NCBI GenBank assembly: GCA_963790525.1 | Contig: CAWBOV010000002.1 | Span: 1,085,445 to 1,149,444, forward strand | Length of the DNA: 64,000 bases | Direction of reading: 5' to 3' | Source of the DNA: CAWBOV01 sp963790525 | GTDB lineage: Bacteria; Actinomycetota; Actinomycetes; Mycobacteriales; Jatrophihabitantaceae | Part shown: positions 43,120-52,375 of the stretch, piece by piece | Layout: every line of letters begins with the position of its first letter | How positions within the stretch are numbered: position 1 is the first letter of the stretch | The notes under the pieces: model-generated | Database searches by the model: none | The model's input: only the letters and a program-made list of their open reading frames with translations | Told to the model about the DNA's origin: nothing | Translations under genes and position numbers: made by a program

Positions 43120-44208
43120 GTGAGTGACATCCCCACGACCCTCAAGGACCTGTCCGCCACGATGGCGACGATCACCTCGGTGCTCGACGTCCCCGCGCTG
43201 CGCACGCAGGTCGCCGACCTCGAGGCACAGGCGTCCGTTCCGGACCTGTGGGACGACCCCGAGCGGGCCCAGGCGGTCACCAGCAAGCTCTCGCACGTCC
43301 AGAGCGACGTGCGCCGCGTCGACGAGCTGGAGCGCCGCCTCGAGGACGCCCAGCTGCTGTGGGAGATGGCCGAGGCCGAGGACGACGAGGACAGCCGCGT
43401 CGAGGTGGGGACCGAGGTCGAGTCGCTGCGCCGCAGCATCGACGAGCTCGAGGTCCGCACCCTCCTGTCGGGGGAGTACGACGCGCGCGAGGCACTCATG
43501 ACCATCCGCTCCGAGGCCGGGGGCGTGGACGCCGCCGACTTCGCCGAGATGCTCTTCCGCATGTACCTGCGCTGGGCCGAGCGGCACAACTACCCGACCG
43601 AGGTGCTGGACACGTCCTACGCCGAGGAGGCGGGGATCAAGTCCGCGACCTTCCGGGTCAAGGCGCCCTACGCCTACGGCACCCTCTCGATCGAGCAGGG
43701 CACCCACCGCCTGGTCCGCATCAGCCCGTTCGACAACCAGGGCCGGCGCCAGACCAGCTTCGCCGGCGTCGAGGTGCTGCCCGTCGTCGAGTCCTCCGAC
43801 CACGTCGAGATCCCCGACGACGACCTCCGGGTGGACGTCTACCGCTCCTCCGGCCCCGGTGGCCAGGGCGTCAACACGACCGACTCGGCCGTGCGCATCA
43901 CCCATCTGCCGACCGGCATCGTCGTGTCGTGCCAGAACGAGCGCAGCCAGATCCAGAACCGGGCGAGCGCGATGGCCGTCCTGCAGGCGAAGCTGCTCGA
44001 GGTCCGGCGACAGGAGGAGCAGGCCAAGATGGACGCCCTCAAGGACGGTGGCTCCTCGTGGGGCAACCAGATGCGCTCCTACGTCCTGCATCCGTATCAG
44101 ATGGTGAAGGATCTCCGCACCGACTACGAGGTCGGCAACCCGCAGGCCGTGCTCGACGGTGACATCGACGGTTTCATCGAGGCCGGCATCCGGTGGCGCC
44201 GCCGCTAG
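43120..44208 (+). CDS. prfB: Peptide chain release factor 2
   Basis: The 362-residue protein has the stop-codon reading tripeptide SPF (202-204), as in RF2, and the peptidyl-hydrolysis motif GGQ (247-249) in SSGPGGQGVNTTDSAV. The frame is continuous from the GTG at 43120, so the programmed +1 frameshift of E. coli prfB is absent, as is usual in actinobacteria. The gene is normally next to ftsE; here a three-gene DUF4331 cassette lies between. Confidence 0.96.
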   Translation: MSDIPTTLKDLSATMATITSVLDVPALRTQVADLEAQASVPDLWDDPERAQAVTSKLSHVQSDVRRVDELERRLEDAQLLWEMAEAEDDEDSRVEVGTEVESLRRSIDELEVRTLLSGEYDAREALMTIRSEAGGVDAADFAEMLFRMYLRWAERHNYPTEVLDTSYAEEAGIKSATFRVKAPYAYGTLSIEQGTHRLVRISPFDNQGRRQTSFAGVEVLPVVESSDHVEIPDDDLRVDVYRSSGPGGQGVNTTDSAVRITHLPTGIVVSCQNERSQIQNRASAMAVLQAKLLEVRRQEEQAKMDALKDGGSSWGNQMRSYVLHPYQMVKDLRTDYEVGNPQAVLDGDIDGFIEAGIRWRRR

Positions 44209-44496
44209 CTCGGTCTGTCCGATGTGGCCGAGTTTGCGCCGCGATCTTTCACAAACATTGACCGGGAAATGAACCGGCTGTGACCCCGGTGACGAACCCT
44301 CCACGGCACGCACGATCCGCAGTCGGATAACCGGGGGATACACCGCTCGTCATCGGATGCTCGGCACCGTCATTCGGTGCGACCGTGCTTCCCACACTCC
44401 CGCGTTCTCCGCACCGCCGGGCCGCCCGCGCCGCGCGCAGCGACCGTCTGCGCGCCATCAGGAACCGGTGCGCGCGCACCGGAGGGGACGGGCAGC
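44209..44496. other. Intergenic region before the Tat/DUF4331 genes
   Basis: No gene is supported here. It has a CCGGGGGATA stretch near 44331 and a 6-bp hairpin GCACCG/CGGTGC at 44364-44380, followed by an open but unconvincing frame. Probably the promoter and 5' leader of the downstream genes; the first start uses the GGAGGGG near 44481. Confidence 0.4.
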
Positions 44497-44754
44497 ATGA
44501 ACGACGCAAGTCGGCGGGGATTCCTCGCCATGGCAGGAGCAGGGGCCGCAGCAGTAGGTGTGGCGGCCGTTGCCGGCAGCGCTGACGCGGCGACGCCCAA
44601 GGGCGAATCCCACAAGGGCACCGAGGTCGACTCGCCGGTGGTCGCCTACGTCAAGGACGCCAAGACCGGCGAGGTCGCCGTCATGCACGGCGGTCGCGAG
44701 GTCGTCGTCCGCGACCACAAGCTCGTCGCGCACATCACCAGCGCGCTCGCCTAA
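44497..44754 (+). CDS. Small Tat-exported protein
   Basis: The 85-residue product begins MNDASRRGFLAMAGAGAAA, a twin-arginine signal (SRRGFL) with cleavage near ADA at about 31. The mature peptide of about 54 residues (TEVDSPVVAYVKDAKTGEVAVMHGGREVVV) is charged and lacks cysteines. The strong GGAGGGG ribosome binding site fixes the start. It is 35 bases ahead of the DUF4331 gene and likely co-transcribed. Similar short proteins precede DUF4331 genes in other actinobacteria as I recall; function unknown. Confidence 0.75.
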   Translation: MNDASRRGFLAMAGAGAAAVGVAAVAGSADAATPKGESHKGTEVDSPVVAYVKDAKTGEVAVMHGGREVVVRDHKLVAHITSALA

Positions 44755-44789
44755 CCCTTCCGACTTCCCGAGACACCGAAAGGCCAGAT

Positions 44790-46166
44790 ATGTCCTCACA
44801 TCGCGAAGCACCGGAGATCTCCAAGGACCCGGTAGCGGACAACACCGACGTCTACGCCTTCGTCAGCCCTGACAAGCCCGACCACGTCACGATCATCGCC
44901 AACTACATCCCGCTGCAGATCCCGGACTCGGGCCCGAACTTCTGGGAGTTCGGTGACGACGTCACGTACCTGATCAACGTCTCCAACGCGGGCAAGGCCG
45001 AGGCGGACATCGTCTACGCCTTCACTTTCACCACCCAGGTCCGCAACCCCGACACGTTCCTGTACAACACCGGCCCGATCAAGAGCCCGACGGACCCGAA
45101 CTGGAACCGCCCGCAGACCTACACGATCACCCGTACGGCCAAGGGCAAGGCCCCGGTCGTGCTGGCCAAGGGCCTGACCACGCCTCCGGTCAACGTCGGC
45201 TGGCGCAGCACCAACCCCTACGACCCGATCGCGGCTCAGGCGATCCACTCGATCACCGGTAACCGGACTGTCTTCGCCGGCCAGCGCGCGGAAGCCTTCC
45301 ACGTGGACCTGGGCAGCATCTTCGACCTGGGTGCGCTGCGTCCGTTCGAGTCGCATCACCTGATCCCGTCGGCCGATGCCGTCGGCGTCAACGGCTCGCA
45401 GGGACTCAACGTGCACAGCATCGCCCTCCAGGTCCCGATCACCGACCTCACCCTGGGCGGTGTCACGCCGAAGAACGTGATGGACCCCAAGGCCGTGATC
45501 GGTGTCTGGGCGTCGGCGACCCGGTCCAAGAGCAGGGTCCTCAACGGCGACGGGACGACCAGCGGCGTCGGTCCGCAGGTCCAGGTCTCGCGTCTGGGAA
45601 ACCCGCTGTTCAACGAGGTCCTCGTCGCGATGGGCGACAAGGACAAGTGGAACGCGGTGCCCCCGTCCCAGGACTCGGCGTTCGCGGACTACGTCACCTC
45701 GCCCGAGCTCGGCCGCCTGCTGCCGGTGCTCTACCCCGGGGTGTTCAAGAACCTGGCGAAGTACACCAAGCCCCGGGCGGACCTGTCGGCGATCCTGCTG
45801 ACCGGAATCCCGGCCGGTGTCGTCGCCGGATTCCAGAACTACACCGGCCCGGTGCTGTCGGACATGCTGCGCCTGAACGTGGCCGTTCCGCCGTCGGCCA
45901 AGCCCAACGCGATCGGCCTGATCGCCGGTGACGCGGCGGGATTCCCGAACGGGCGCCGCCTGGCCGACGACATCACCGCCATCGAGCTGCGGGCCATCGC
46001 GGGCGCGACGATCCCGCTGGTGGACAAGACCTACACGCCGGATGCGGTCGCCGCCGCGCTCACCGACGGCACGACCAACACCAACGCCAAGCTCAAGTCC
46101 TCCTTCCCCTACATGGGCACCCCGGCCAGCGGCTTCCGCAGCACGCCGGGCCACCCCCTGACGTGA
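44790..46166 (+). CDS. DUF4331 domain protein
   Basis: The 458-residue protein is DUF4331 across its length. It begins MSSHREAPEISKDPVADNTDVYAFVSPD, the family's usual start after signal removal, with VTYLINVSNAG-like strands and FAGQRAEAFHVDLGSIFDL. No signal peptide is present, so export, if it occurs, must depend on another route, such as riding with the Tat partner upstream; that is a guess. GAAAGG precedes the ATG. The stop overlaps the GTG of the next gene. Function of the family is unknown. Confidence 0.88.
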   Translation: MSSHREAPEISKDPVADNTDVYAFVSPDKPDHVTIIANYIPLQIPDSGPNFWEFGDDVTYLINVSNAGKAEADIVYAFTFTTQVRNPDTFLYNTGPIKSPTDPNWNRPQTYTITRTAKGKAPVVLAKGLTTPPVNVGWRSTNPYDPIAAQAIHSITGNRTVFAGQRAEAFHVDLGSIFDLGALRPFESHHLIPSADAVGVNGSQGLNVHSIALQVPITDLTLGGVTPKNVMDPKAVIGVWASATRSKSRVLNGDGTTSGVGPQVQVSRLGNPLFNEVLVAMGDKDKWNAVPPSQDSAFADYVTSPELGRLLPVLYPGVFKNLAKYTKPRADLSAILLTGIPAGVVAGFQNYTGPVLSDMLRLNVAVPPSAKPNAIGLIAGDAAGFPNGRRLADDITAIELRAIAGATIPLVDKTYTPDAVAAALTDGTTNTNAKLKSSFPYMGTPASGFRSTPGHPLT

Positions 46167-46561
46167 GTCAGGAACCGGCGATGGAGGACAACAGCTACGC
46201 CGGGCAGGGCTCGGTCCTGCTCGACATCGGCGGTGACGTCGGCGCCCTGGTGGTGACGATGCCGCGGGAGCTGGAGGGCGTGGAGATCGAGATCCGGCCG
46301 GTGGGAGCGGCGCACGGGCACTCCCACCTCGGCGCCGATCACGTCCACGACCACGATCACGGTCACAGCCACAGCCATCCGAGCCCCTGGCCGCACGTCG
46401 CGGTCGTGGCTCGGCCGGCCGGCGCGGACGTCGTCTACAGCGCGGTGTACCCCGAGCTGACCGAGGGCGCGTACGAGCTCTACGAACGCCCCCACGGACC
46501 GGTCCGCCTCAGCGTCGAGGTGACGGGGGGAGAGGTGCAGTACGCGGCCTGGCCGCTGTAG
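46163..46561 (+). CDS. Histidine-rich small protein, DUF4331 partner
   Basis: The 132-residue protein has a histidine-rich loop (HGHSHLGADHVHDHDHGHSH) between two beta-rich stretches, a pattern used for nickel, cobalt or zinc binding or storage. The remaining sequence (VLLDIGGDVGALVVTMPRELEGVEIEI and YELYERPHGPVRLSVEVTGGEVQYAAW) has no known catalytic motif. GTG start overlaps the DUF4331 stop by four bases, so both proteins are made together. Metal binding is inferred from composition. Confidence 0.75.
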   Translation: MSQEPAMEDNSYAGQGSVLLDIGGDVGALVVTMPRELEGVEIEIRPVGAAHGHSHLGADHVHDHDHGHSHSHPSPWPHVAVVARPAGADVVYSAVYPELTEGAYELYERPHGPVRLSVEVTGGEVQYAAWPL

Positions 46562-46575
46562 CTCGCACCGCGGGG

Positions 46576-46629
46576 CGAACCGCTGAACACCGGATCGGGG
46601 GGATCGACATCCCGGTGTTCAGCGGTTCG
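46576..46629. repeat. Perfect 18-bp inverted repeat between the DUF4331 cassette and ftsE
   Basis: The arm CGAACCGCTGAACACCGG at 46576-46593 is repeated exactly inverted at 46612-46629, with an 18-base loop that contains GATCGGGGGGATC. It ends 19 bases before the ftsE GTG. It may be a terminator for the upstream genes, or a control element on ftsE; no T tail follows on either strand. Confidence 0.75.
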
Positions 46630-46648
46630 TTCTGTACAGTCGGTCGAC

Positions 46649-47338
<690 letters not shown>

Positions 47339-47410
47339 CCGGCGCTGCTGCCCCACGTGCCGGTGACCGCCCGGTGCTGACCAGAACCACTACCTGATGA
47401 TGAGGAATTC

Positions 47411-48325
47411 ATGCGCCCCAGTTTCGTGATGTCCGGTGTCGCCACGGGCCTGCGACGAAATCTCAGCATGACGGTGGCGCTGATCCTGAACACCGCCATC
47501 GCGCTGGCCTTTGCCGGCGGCGCCTTCCTGGTGAGCAAGGAGATCGACAAGTTCCGCGCGAACTACGAGGACAAGCTCAACGTCTCGATCTACCTGTGCA
47601 ACAAGGGTCCCTACCTGTCCGGATCGCCGTGCAAGGCCGAGGTCACCGATGCCCAGCGCCTCGCCCTGCAGACCAAGCTGCAGCAGGATCCGCGCATCAC
47701 CTCGGTCGACTTCATCAGCGAGCAGCAGTCCTACGAGCGCGGCAAGCAGGTGCTGCCGCCCGACGAGGTGCAGTTCCTCGAGCCCGGTTACCTGCCGGCG
47801 CTGTTCGTGATCAAGCTCAAGGACATCAAGAAGGACTACACCGGCGTCGCGCAGGAGTACCAGACCGCGACCGGCGTCGACCAGATCTCCAACCAGTCCG
47901 AGAGCCTCAAGGTGCTGCTCACGATCTTCGACAAAGCGCGGATCGGGGCGGCGATCGCGGCCATCGCGATCATGATCTGTGCGCTGCTGCTGATGGCGAA
48001 CGCGATCCAGGTGGCGGCGAACCAGAGACGGCACGAGACGTCGATCATGCGACTGGTCGGTGCGTCCCGATGGATGACGCAGCTGCCGTTCATGATCGAG
48101 GCGGTGATCGCGTCCCTGATCGGCGGCATCCTGGCGATCGTGCTCGACTACATCGGCAACTCGCTGATCCTCGACGGCATCTTCAAACAGCAGACCGACA
48201 GCGGCGTGCTGCCCAAGCTCACCACCAACGACGTCATCGTCGCGGGCGGGACGGGTGCCATCGCCGGGGTCGTCCTGGCGGCGCTGACGGCTTACGCCAC
48301 GCTGCGCCTCGTCGTACGCCTCTGA
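47411..48325 (+). CDS. ftsX: Cell division membrane protein FtsX
   Basis: The 304-residue protein has a first transmembrane helix (TVALILNTAIALAFAGGAFLV), an extracellular domain of about 130 residues with cysteines in YLCNKGPYLSGSPCK, and three C-terminal helices including AAIAAIAIMICALLLMANAIQ. The conserved RRHETSIMRLVGASRWM loop contacts FtsE. The two cysteines in the extracellular loop match those in mycobacterial FtsX, where this loop binds the hydrolase RipC. Confidence 0.95.
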   Translation: MRPSFVMSGVATGLRRNLSMTVALILNTAIALAFAGGAFLVSKEIDKFRANYEDKLNVSIYLCNKGPYLSGSPCKAEVTDAQRLALQTKLQQDPRITSVDFISEQQSYERGKQVLPPDEVQFLEPGYLPALFVIKLKDIKKDYTGVAQEYQTATGVDQISNQSESLKVLLTIFDKARIGAAIAAIAIMICALLLMANAIQVAANQRRHETSIMRLVGASRWMTQLPFMIEAVIASLIGGILAIVLDYIGNSLILDGIFKQQTDSGVLPKLTTNDVIVAGGTGAIAGVVLAALTAYATLRLVVRL

Positions 48326-48409
48326 CCTCCGCCGTGCGCCTCTGACCCCGGCCTTGCCCCTCCAGGGCCGATGGGACAACCGGGTCGACGGATGCAGCAC
48401 AATGGAGGT

Positions 48410-48916
48410 GTGGCCATCCTCTCCGAGCGCGCGTCGAGCAATCGCGACACCGAGCGCAAGATGATCGCCCAGAACCGCAAGGCCCGGCACGACTACACCA
48501 TCGTCGACACCTACGAGGCCGGCCTGGTCCTGACGGGGACCGAGGTCAAGTCGCTGCGCGAGGGCCGGGCCTCCCTGATCGACGGGTTCGCCCAGATCGA
48601 CGACGGCGAGGCGTGGCTGCACGGCGTCCACATCCCCGAGTACATCCAGGGCAGCTGGACCAACCACACCCCGCGCCGGGTGCGCAAGCTGCTCCTGCAC
48701 AAGGCCGAGATCGAGCGGCTGGTCGGCAAGACCAAGGAGTCCGGGCTGACGCTCGTGCCGCTGGCGCTGTACTTCCGGGGTGGACGCGTCAAGGTCGAGA
48801 TCGCCCTGGCCAAGGGCAAGAAGAGCTACGACAAGCGCCAGGATCTGGCCCGCCGGGACGCCGACCGCGACATCCAGGTCGCTCTCGGCCGGCGCAACAA
48901 GGGCCTGGACCGATAA
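48410..48916 (+). CDS. smpB: SsrA-binding protein SmpB
   Basis: The 168-residue protein has the SmpB OB-fold: NRKARHDYTIVDTYEAGLVLTGTEVKSLREG and the basic C-terminal tail (KSYDKRQDLARRDADRDIQVAL) that enters the ribosomal mRNA channel. It binds tmRNA to rescue stalled ribosomes; the tmRNA gene lies about 2 kb downstream. The start is uncertain: the GTG at 48410 is nearest to family length but follows GGAGGT too closely; ATG at 48392 is an option. Confidence 0.93.
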   Translation: MAILSERASSNRDTERKMIAQNRKARHDYTIVDTYEAGLVLTGTEVKSLREGRASLIDGFAQIDDGEAWLHGVHIPEYIQGSWTNHTPRRVRKLLLHKAEIERLVGKTKESGLTLVPLALYFRGGRVKVEIALAKGKKSYDKRQDLARRDADRDIQVALGRRNKGLDR

Positions 48917-48921
48917 CGCCG

Positions 48922-49800
48922 ATGCTCGACGCGGATGTCCCGGCCTGGTGGCGTGCCCTGGGCGTGCCCGGTCTGGCCGACATCCACGTGCACTTCCTGC
49001 CCGACGCGGTGATGGCCAAGGTGTGGGCCTACTTCGACAACGCCCGCGTCAACTACGGCATGGACTGGCCGATCCATTACCGCGGCTCGGTGGCCGAGCG
49101 GGTGTCCCAGCTCGCCGACCTCGGGGTGACCGAGTTCCCGGCGCTCGTCTACCCGCACAAGCCCGACATGGCCGAGTGGCTCTCGCAGTGGGCGCGCGAC
49201 TTCGCGGCCGCCACCCCCGGTTGCATCCCGAGCGGCACCTTCTACCCCGAGCCGAGCGCGGCGCGCTACGTCCGCGAGGCGCTCGACGCCGGCACGCGGA
49301 TCTTCAAGGTGCACGTCCAGGTCGGCGACTTCGACCCGAGTGAGCCGGTCCTGCGCGAGGTGTGGGGCATGATCGCCGACGCGGGCGTCCCGGTCGTCGT
49401 GCACTGCGGCAGCGGCCCCGCGCCCGGGCACCACACCGGGCCGGGCCCGTTCGGCACCGTCCTCGCCGAGCACCCCACCCTGACAGCCGTGATCGCCCAC
49501 GCCGGGGCTCCGGAGTACGCCGAGCACCTGGCCTTCGCCCAGCGCTACGTCAACGTCCACCTCGACACGACCATGGTGGGCACCGCGTACCTGAACGCCA
49601 TCGCCCCGCTGCCGGCCGACGTCGTGGCCGCGTACGGCGATCTCGGCGACAAGATCGTCCTCGGCAGCGACTTCCCGAACATCCCGTACAGCTACGCCAC
49701 CCAGATCGAGGCGCTGCAGGCCTGGGATCTCGGCGACGAGTGGCTCCGTGCGGTCGTCTGGGCCAACGGTGCGCGACTGATGGGCCTGCAAACTCGGTAG
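48922..49800 (+). CDS. Amidohydrolase-2 family protein
   Basis: The 292-residue TIM-barrel metal hydrolase has H22-x-H24 in LADIHVHFLPD, a VVVHCGSGPAPGHHTGPGPFG segment, IAHAGAPEY and the LGSDFPNIPY end motif with the last metal-binding aspartate. Family members cleave C-N or decarboxylate aromatic acids; the substrate is not evident. It begins five bases after the smpB stop, so likely co-transcribed. Confidence 0.85.
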   Translation: MLDADVPAWWRALGVPGLADIHVHFLPDAVMAKVWAYFDNARVNYGMDWPIHYRGSVAERVSQLADLGVTEFPALVYPHKPDMAEWLSQWARDFAAATPGCIPSGTFYPEPSAARYVREALDAGTRIFKVHVQVGDFDPSEPVLREVWGMIADAGVPVVVHCGSGPAPGHHTGPGPFGTVLAEHPTLTAVIAHAGAPEYAEHLAFAQRYVNVHLDTTMVGTAYLNAIAPLPADVVAAYGDLGDKIVLGSDFPNIPYSYATQIEALQAWDLGDEWLRAVVWANGARLMGLQTR

Positions 49801-49833
49801 CCAGATCCGGCTGCGCCTGATTGTGTCTGCGGC

Positions 49834-50811
49834 GTGAACGATCTCTCCAGCGCAGCGCCGCCGCGCGCCACGACCTTCCGGTACGCACCGATCACCCCGG
49901 CCGACACGGCCGAGTGGGCCGCGCTCACCAACCGCCTCGCCGTCGTCGACGACACCGGGGAGTACTACGAGCCGGAGGATCTGGCCGAGGAGCTCCAGGA
50001 TCCGCTGGTCGATCCCGAGCGCGACACCATCGCCGTGCGCACCCCGGACGGGACCTTCGTCGCGTGGGGCCAGCTCTGGCACCGCACCAGCCTGGTGCAG
50101 GGATCCTTCGTGTCGAACCTGACCGGTGGCGTCGACCCCGACTACCGGGGCCTCGGTATCGGCACCGAGCTGCACGATCGGCTGGAGCGCCGGATCGTGG
50201 AGTTCGCGGCCCAGCGCCGGCCCCGCGTTCCCGTCGTCGTCCGGGCCGACCCGGGCGCCGCGGTCACCACCCAGCGCGAGCTGCTGGAGCAACGCGGGTA
50301 CACCCTGGCCCGGTACTTCCACGAGATGCAGCACGACCTGGCCGAGCCGTTGCCCGACGCTGATCCGGTCGCGGGGCTGCGGACCTACGTCGCGGCCGAC
50401 TCCGACGGCGTCCGGGAAGCCCACAACGCCGCGTTCGCCCAGCACTGGAAGTCTGCCCCGGTGACGGCGGAGGAGTGGCGGGCGCGCCTGACCGGAGGGC
50501 GCGCGTTCCGTCCGGAGGCGTCCTTCGTGCTCCCCGGCGAGGGCGGCATCGACGGGTACGTGCTGTGCTACCGCTACCGCGAGGAGGAGCTCTACGTCGG
50601 CATCCTCGGGGTGCGCGACGCCGCCCGGGGGCGCGGGGTGGGCAAGGCGCTGCTGGTCGCGGCCCTGCACGCGGCGCGCGAGCTGGGCTGCACCGAGGTC
50701 GCGCTCGGCGTCGACACCGACAACGTCACCGGGGCGGGCCGGCTCTACCGCTCGCTCGGTTTCACGGTCACGCGGTCGTCGGTGTCCTACCTGAAGACGC
50801 TATCGGGATGA
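49834..50811 (+). CDS. GNAT acetyltransferase with two tandem domains
   Basis: The 325-residue protein has two GNAT domains: the first with VDPDYRGLGIGTELHDRLE (acetyl-CoA loop RGLGIG) and the second with VRDAARGRGVGKALLVAAL (RGRGVG) followed by NVTGAGRLYRSLGF. The tandem layout resembles mycothiol synthase MshD but is not enough to claim it, as many actinobacterial tandem GNATs exist. GTG start. Precedes the tmRNA gene. Confidence 0.85.
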   Translation: MNDLSSAAPPRATTFRYAPITPADTAEWAALTNRLAVVDDTGEYYEPEDLAEELQDPLVDPERDTIAVRTPDGTFVAWGQLWHRTSLVQGSFVSNLTGGVDPDYRGLGIGTELHDRLERRIVEFAAQRRPRVPVVVRADPGAAVTTQRELLEQRGYTLARYFHEMQHDLAEPLPDADPVAGLRTYVAADSDGVREAHNAAFAQHWKSAPVTAEEWRARLTGGRAFRPEASFVLPGEGGIDGYVLCYRYREEELYVGILGVRDAARGRGVGKALLVAALHAARELGCTEVALGVDTDNVTGAGRLYRSLGFTVTRSSVSYLKTLSG

Positions 50812-50897
50812 CGCGGGCACCGGAGATGGTTAGGCTGACAGGGTTCGCCGGGCAGACTGCCCGGTGGATGCCGACCTCAGGTCGCAGGGCCTGAGAA

Positions 50898-51271
50898 GGG
50901 GGTGAAAGGTCTCGACTCCGTTCGTCGAGACAGGGGAAGCGGGCCGAGGATTGCGTTGCTGACCTCGTTAAAAAAGCGACGCAAAACCAATAAGCGCCGA
51001 TGATAATCGCGCTCAGTTCGCTCTCGCTGCCTAAGTAGCGGAGCAACTGTGTCAGTCCGGGAGTTCCACCGGCCCGGGTCCTGGCATCAGCTAGGTGGAT
51101 CACCGTCCTCGCCGGTCGCGGGGGAGGACGGAACACCAAACAGCGACTGGGCCTGTCACATCAGCTCGTGTGCATGACCGATGGGGCCGAGTAGAGACAC
51201 AGCACACTGCGCCCGGAGAAGACCTGTCAAACCGCCGGAGGACGCGGGTTCGATTCCCGCCACCTCCACCA
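50898..51271 (+). ncRNA. ssrA: tmRNA (ssrA)
   Basis: The 5' end GGGGGTGAAAGGTCTCGAC pairs its first seven bases with CACCTCC before the encoded CCA at 51269-51271, forming the tRNA-like acceptor. GGTTCGATTCC at 51247-51257 is the T-arm. The mRNA-like part resumes at GCA 50981 and codes AKPISADDNRAQFALAA, ending at TAA 51032-51034 with a further TAG just after. ALAA is the usual degradation end. A CCGGGCA/TGCCCGG hairpin lies upstream at 50848-50864. smpB lies two kilobases upstream. Confidence 0.95.
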
Positions 51272-51273
51272 TG

Positions 51274-51333
51274 GGAGCGGTATTCGAACCCTGGACCACG
51301 AGGTCCGGGGTTCGGATACCGCTCCTTGTTCTT
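51274..51333 (+). terminator. Terminator of the tmRNA gene
   Basis: A long hairpin starts 3 bases past the CCA: GGAGCGGTAT pairs with ATACCGCTCC and CGAACCC with GGGTTCG, capped by TGGACC-ACGA-GGTCC (51274-51325). TTGTTCTT follows. Confidence 0.85.
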
Positions 51334-51405
51334 GGTGTCCCGAAGATCGCCGCTGAATTCGGCGCCGGAACGGCCGCGCGGTGACGCTGGCGAGCCATCC
51401 GCTGC

Positions 51406-51825
51406 TCACCCGAGGGTGTAGTCGATCCAGGCGGTGGCGTGCTGACCGACGGCGGCGGTGAAGCCACCGTCTCCGCTCAGTCCACTCAGTTCTCCGGTGC
51501 CGGATCCGGGCACGACGAACCACTCGCCGGACACGGTGCCGTCGGCGGCGAGGGTCCCTCGGTCCTGCAGGACGAAGCTGCCGCTCCGTCCTGCGAGAGT
51601 TCCGGTGATGCGCTCGACTGCCACGAAGCCGGCCGAGCCGTCCGCGGCCAGGACCTGAAGCATCGCGGCGTGGCCGGTGGCGGTGAGGTCGCCGGTGAAG
51701 GTTTCGCGGACTGCGATCCGGACCAGGGTCGGGCCCGAGCCGCCGCCGTCGTCGATGGTGTCGGGCTGCCAATCGGTGACCTCGATGTGGGCCTCGGCGC
51801 GCGTCGATGACGGGTTGTGGGTCAT
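51406..51825 (-). CDS. DUF3224 family protein
   Basis: The 139-residue protein matches DUF3224, a small beta-barrel family related in fold to allene oxide cyclase-like proteins: FTGDLTATGHAAMLQV, GFVAVERITGTLAGRSGSFVLQDRGT and SGEWFVVPGSGTGELSGLSGDGGF. No catalytic role is known. It is transcribed away from the HxlR regulator gene, which suggests control by that regulator. Confidence 0.85.
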   Translation of the reverse strand: MTHNPSSTRAEAHIEVTDWQPDTIDDGGGSGPTLVRIAVRETFTGDLTATGHAAMLQVLAADGSAGFVAVERITGTLAGRSGSFVLQDRGTLAADGTVSGEWFVVPGSGTGELSGLSGDGGFTAAVGQHATAWIDYTLG

Positions 51826-51940
51826 GGGATGGTCTGCCTTGTCTCTCGTCGCACCCCGCGTCGGTCGCGTCCGGCACGAGTGATCCGTTGCGTTCGCTGC
51901 TGTCGAAGCTCACTATGAGGATGCACGTTCTGAACGACAA

Positions 51941-51962
51941 GTACGGACAATGTTGTCCCTAC
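51941..51962. promoter_or_regulatory. Likely HxlR operator (inverted repeat)
   Basis: GTAcGGACAA and TTGTCCcTAC form an inverted repeat around a TG centre, 19 bases before the hxlR-type ATG in the divergent region. Size and symmetry suit a winged-helix dimer. Binding by the adjacent regulator is inferred from position. Confidence 0.6.
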
Positions 51963-51981
51963 CCCGGACGGATATCACCTC

Positions 51982-52359
51982 ATGCCACTGCCCATCGACC
52001 GCTCGGACTGGACACCGGACCCGCTCAACGCCGGGTGCCCGTCACGCCAGGTGCTGGACCTGGTGGCGGACAAGTGGGCGGTACTGGTCATCGCCGCGCT
52101 CGCTGAAGGCCACCACCGCAACGGTCAGCTCCTACGCCGCGTCGACGGAATCTCGCAGAAGGCGTTGACGCGCAGTCTGCGCGACCTGGCCTACAACGGC
52201 CTCGTTCACCGGCACGACTTCGCCGAGGTGCCTCCCCATGTCGAGTACACGCTCACGCCGACCGGCGAGAGCCTGCAACCGTTGCTGGCCGCGTTGTGCG
52301 GCTGGGCCATCGACCACCTCGACGACATCGCCGTCGCGCAGGCTGCCTACGCGCGGTAG
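51982..52359 (+). CDS. HxlR-type winged-helix regulator
   Basis: The 125-residue protein has the HxlR signatures: an N-terminal cysteine in NAGCPSRQVLDLVADKWAVLV, RRVDGISQKALTRSLRDLAYNGLVHR in the recognition region, and VPPHVEYTLTPTGESLQPLL in the wing. C19 can serve as a redox or electrophile sensor in this family. Divergent from the DUF3224 gene, its probable target. Confidence 0.92.
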   Translation: MPLPIDRSDWTPDPLNAGCPSRQVLDLVADKWAVLVIAALAEGHHRNGQLLRRVDGISQKALTRSLRDLAYNGLVHRHDFAEVPPHVEYTLTPTGESLQPLLAALCGWAIDHLDDIAVAQAAYAR

Positions 52360-52375
52360 GTGGGGGGGCGCAGTG

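Noticed and set aside
51095..51421. Open frames across 51095-51421
   Set aside because: They lie mostly inside the tmRNA gene and its terminator.
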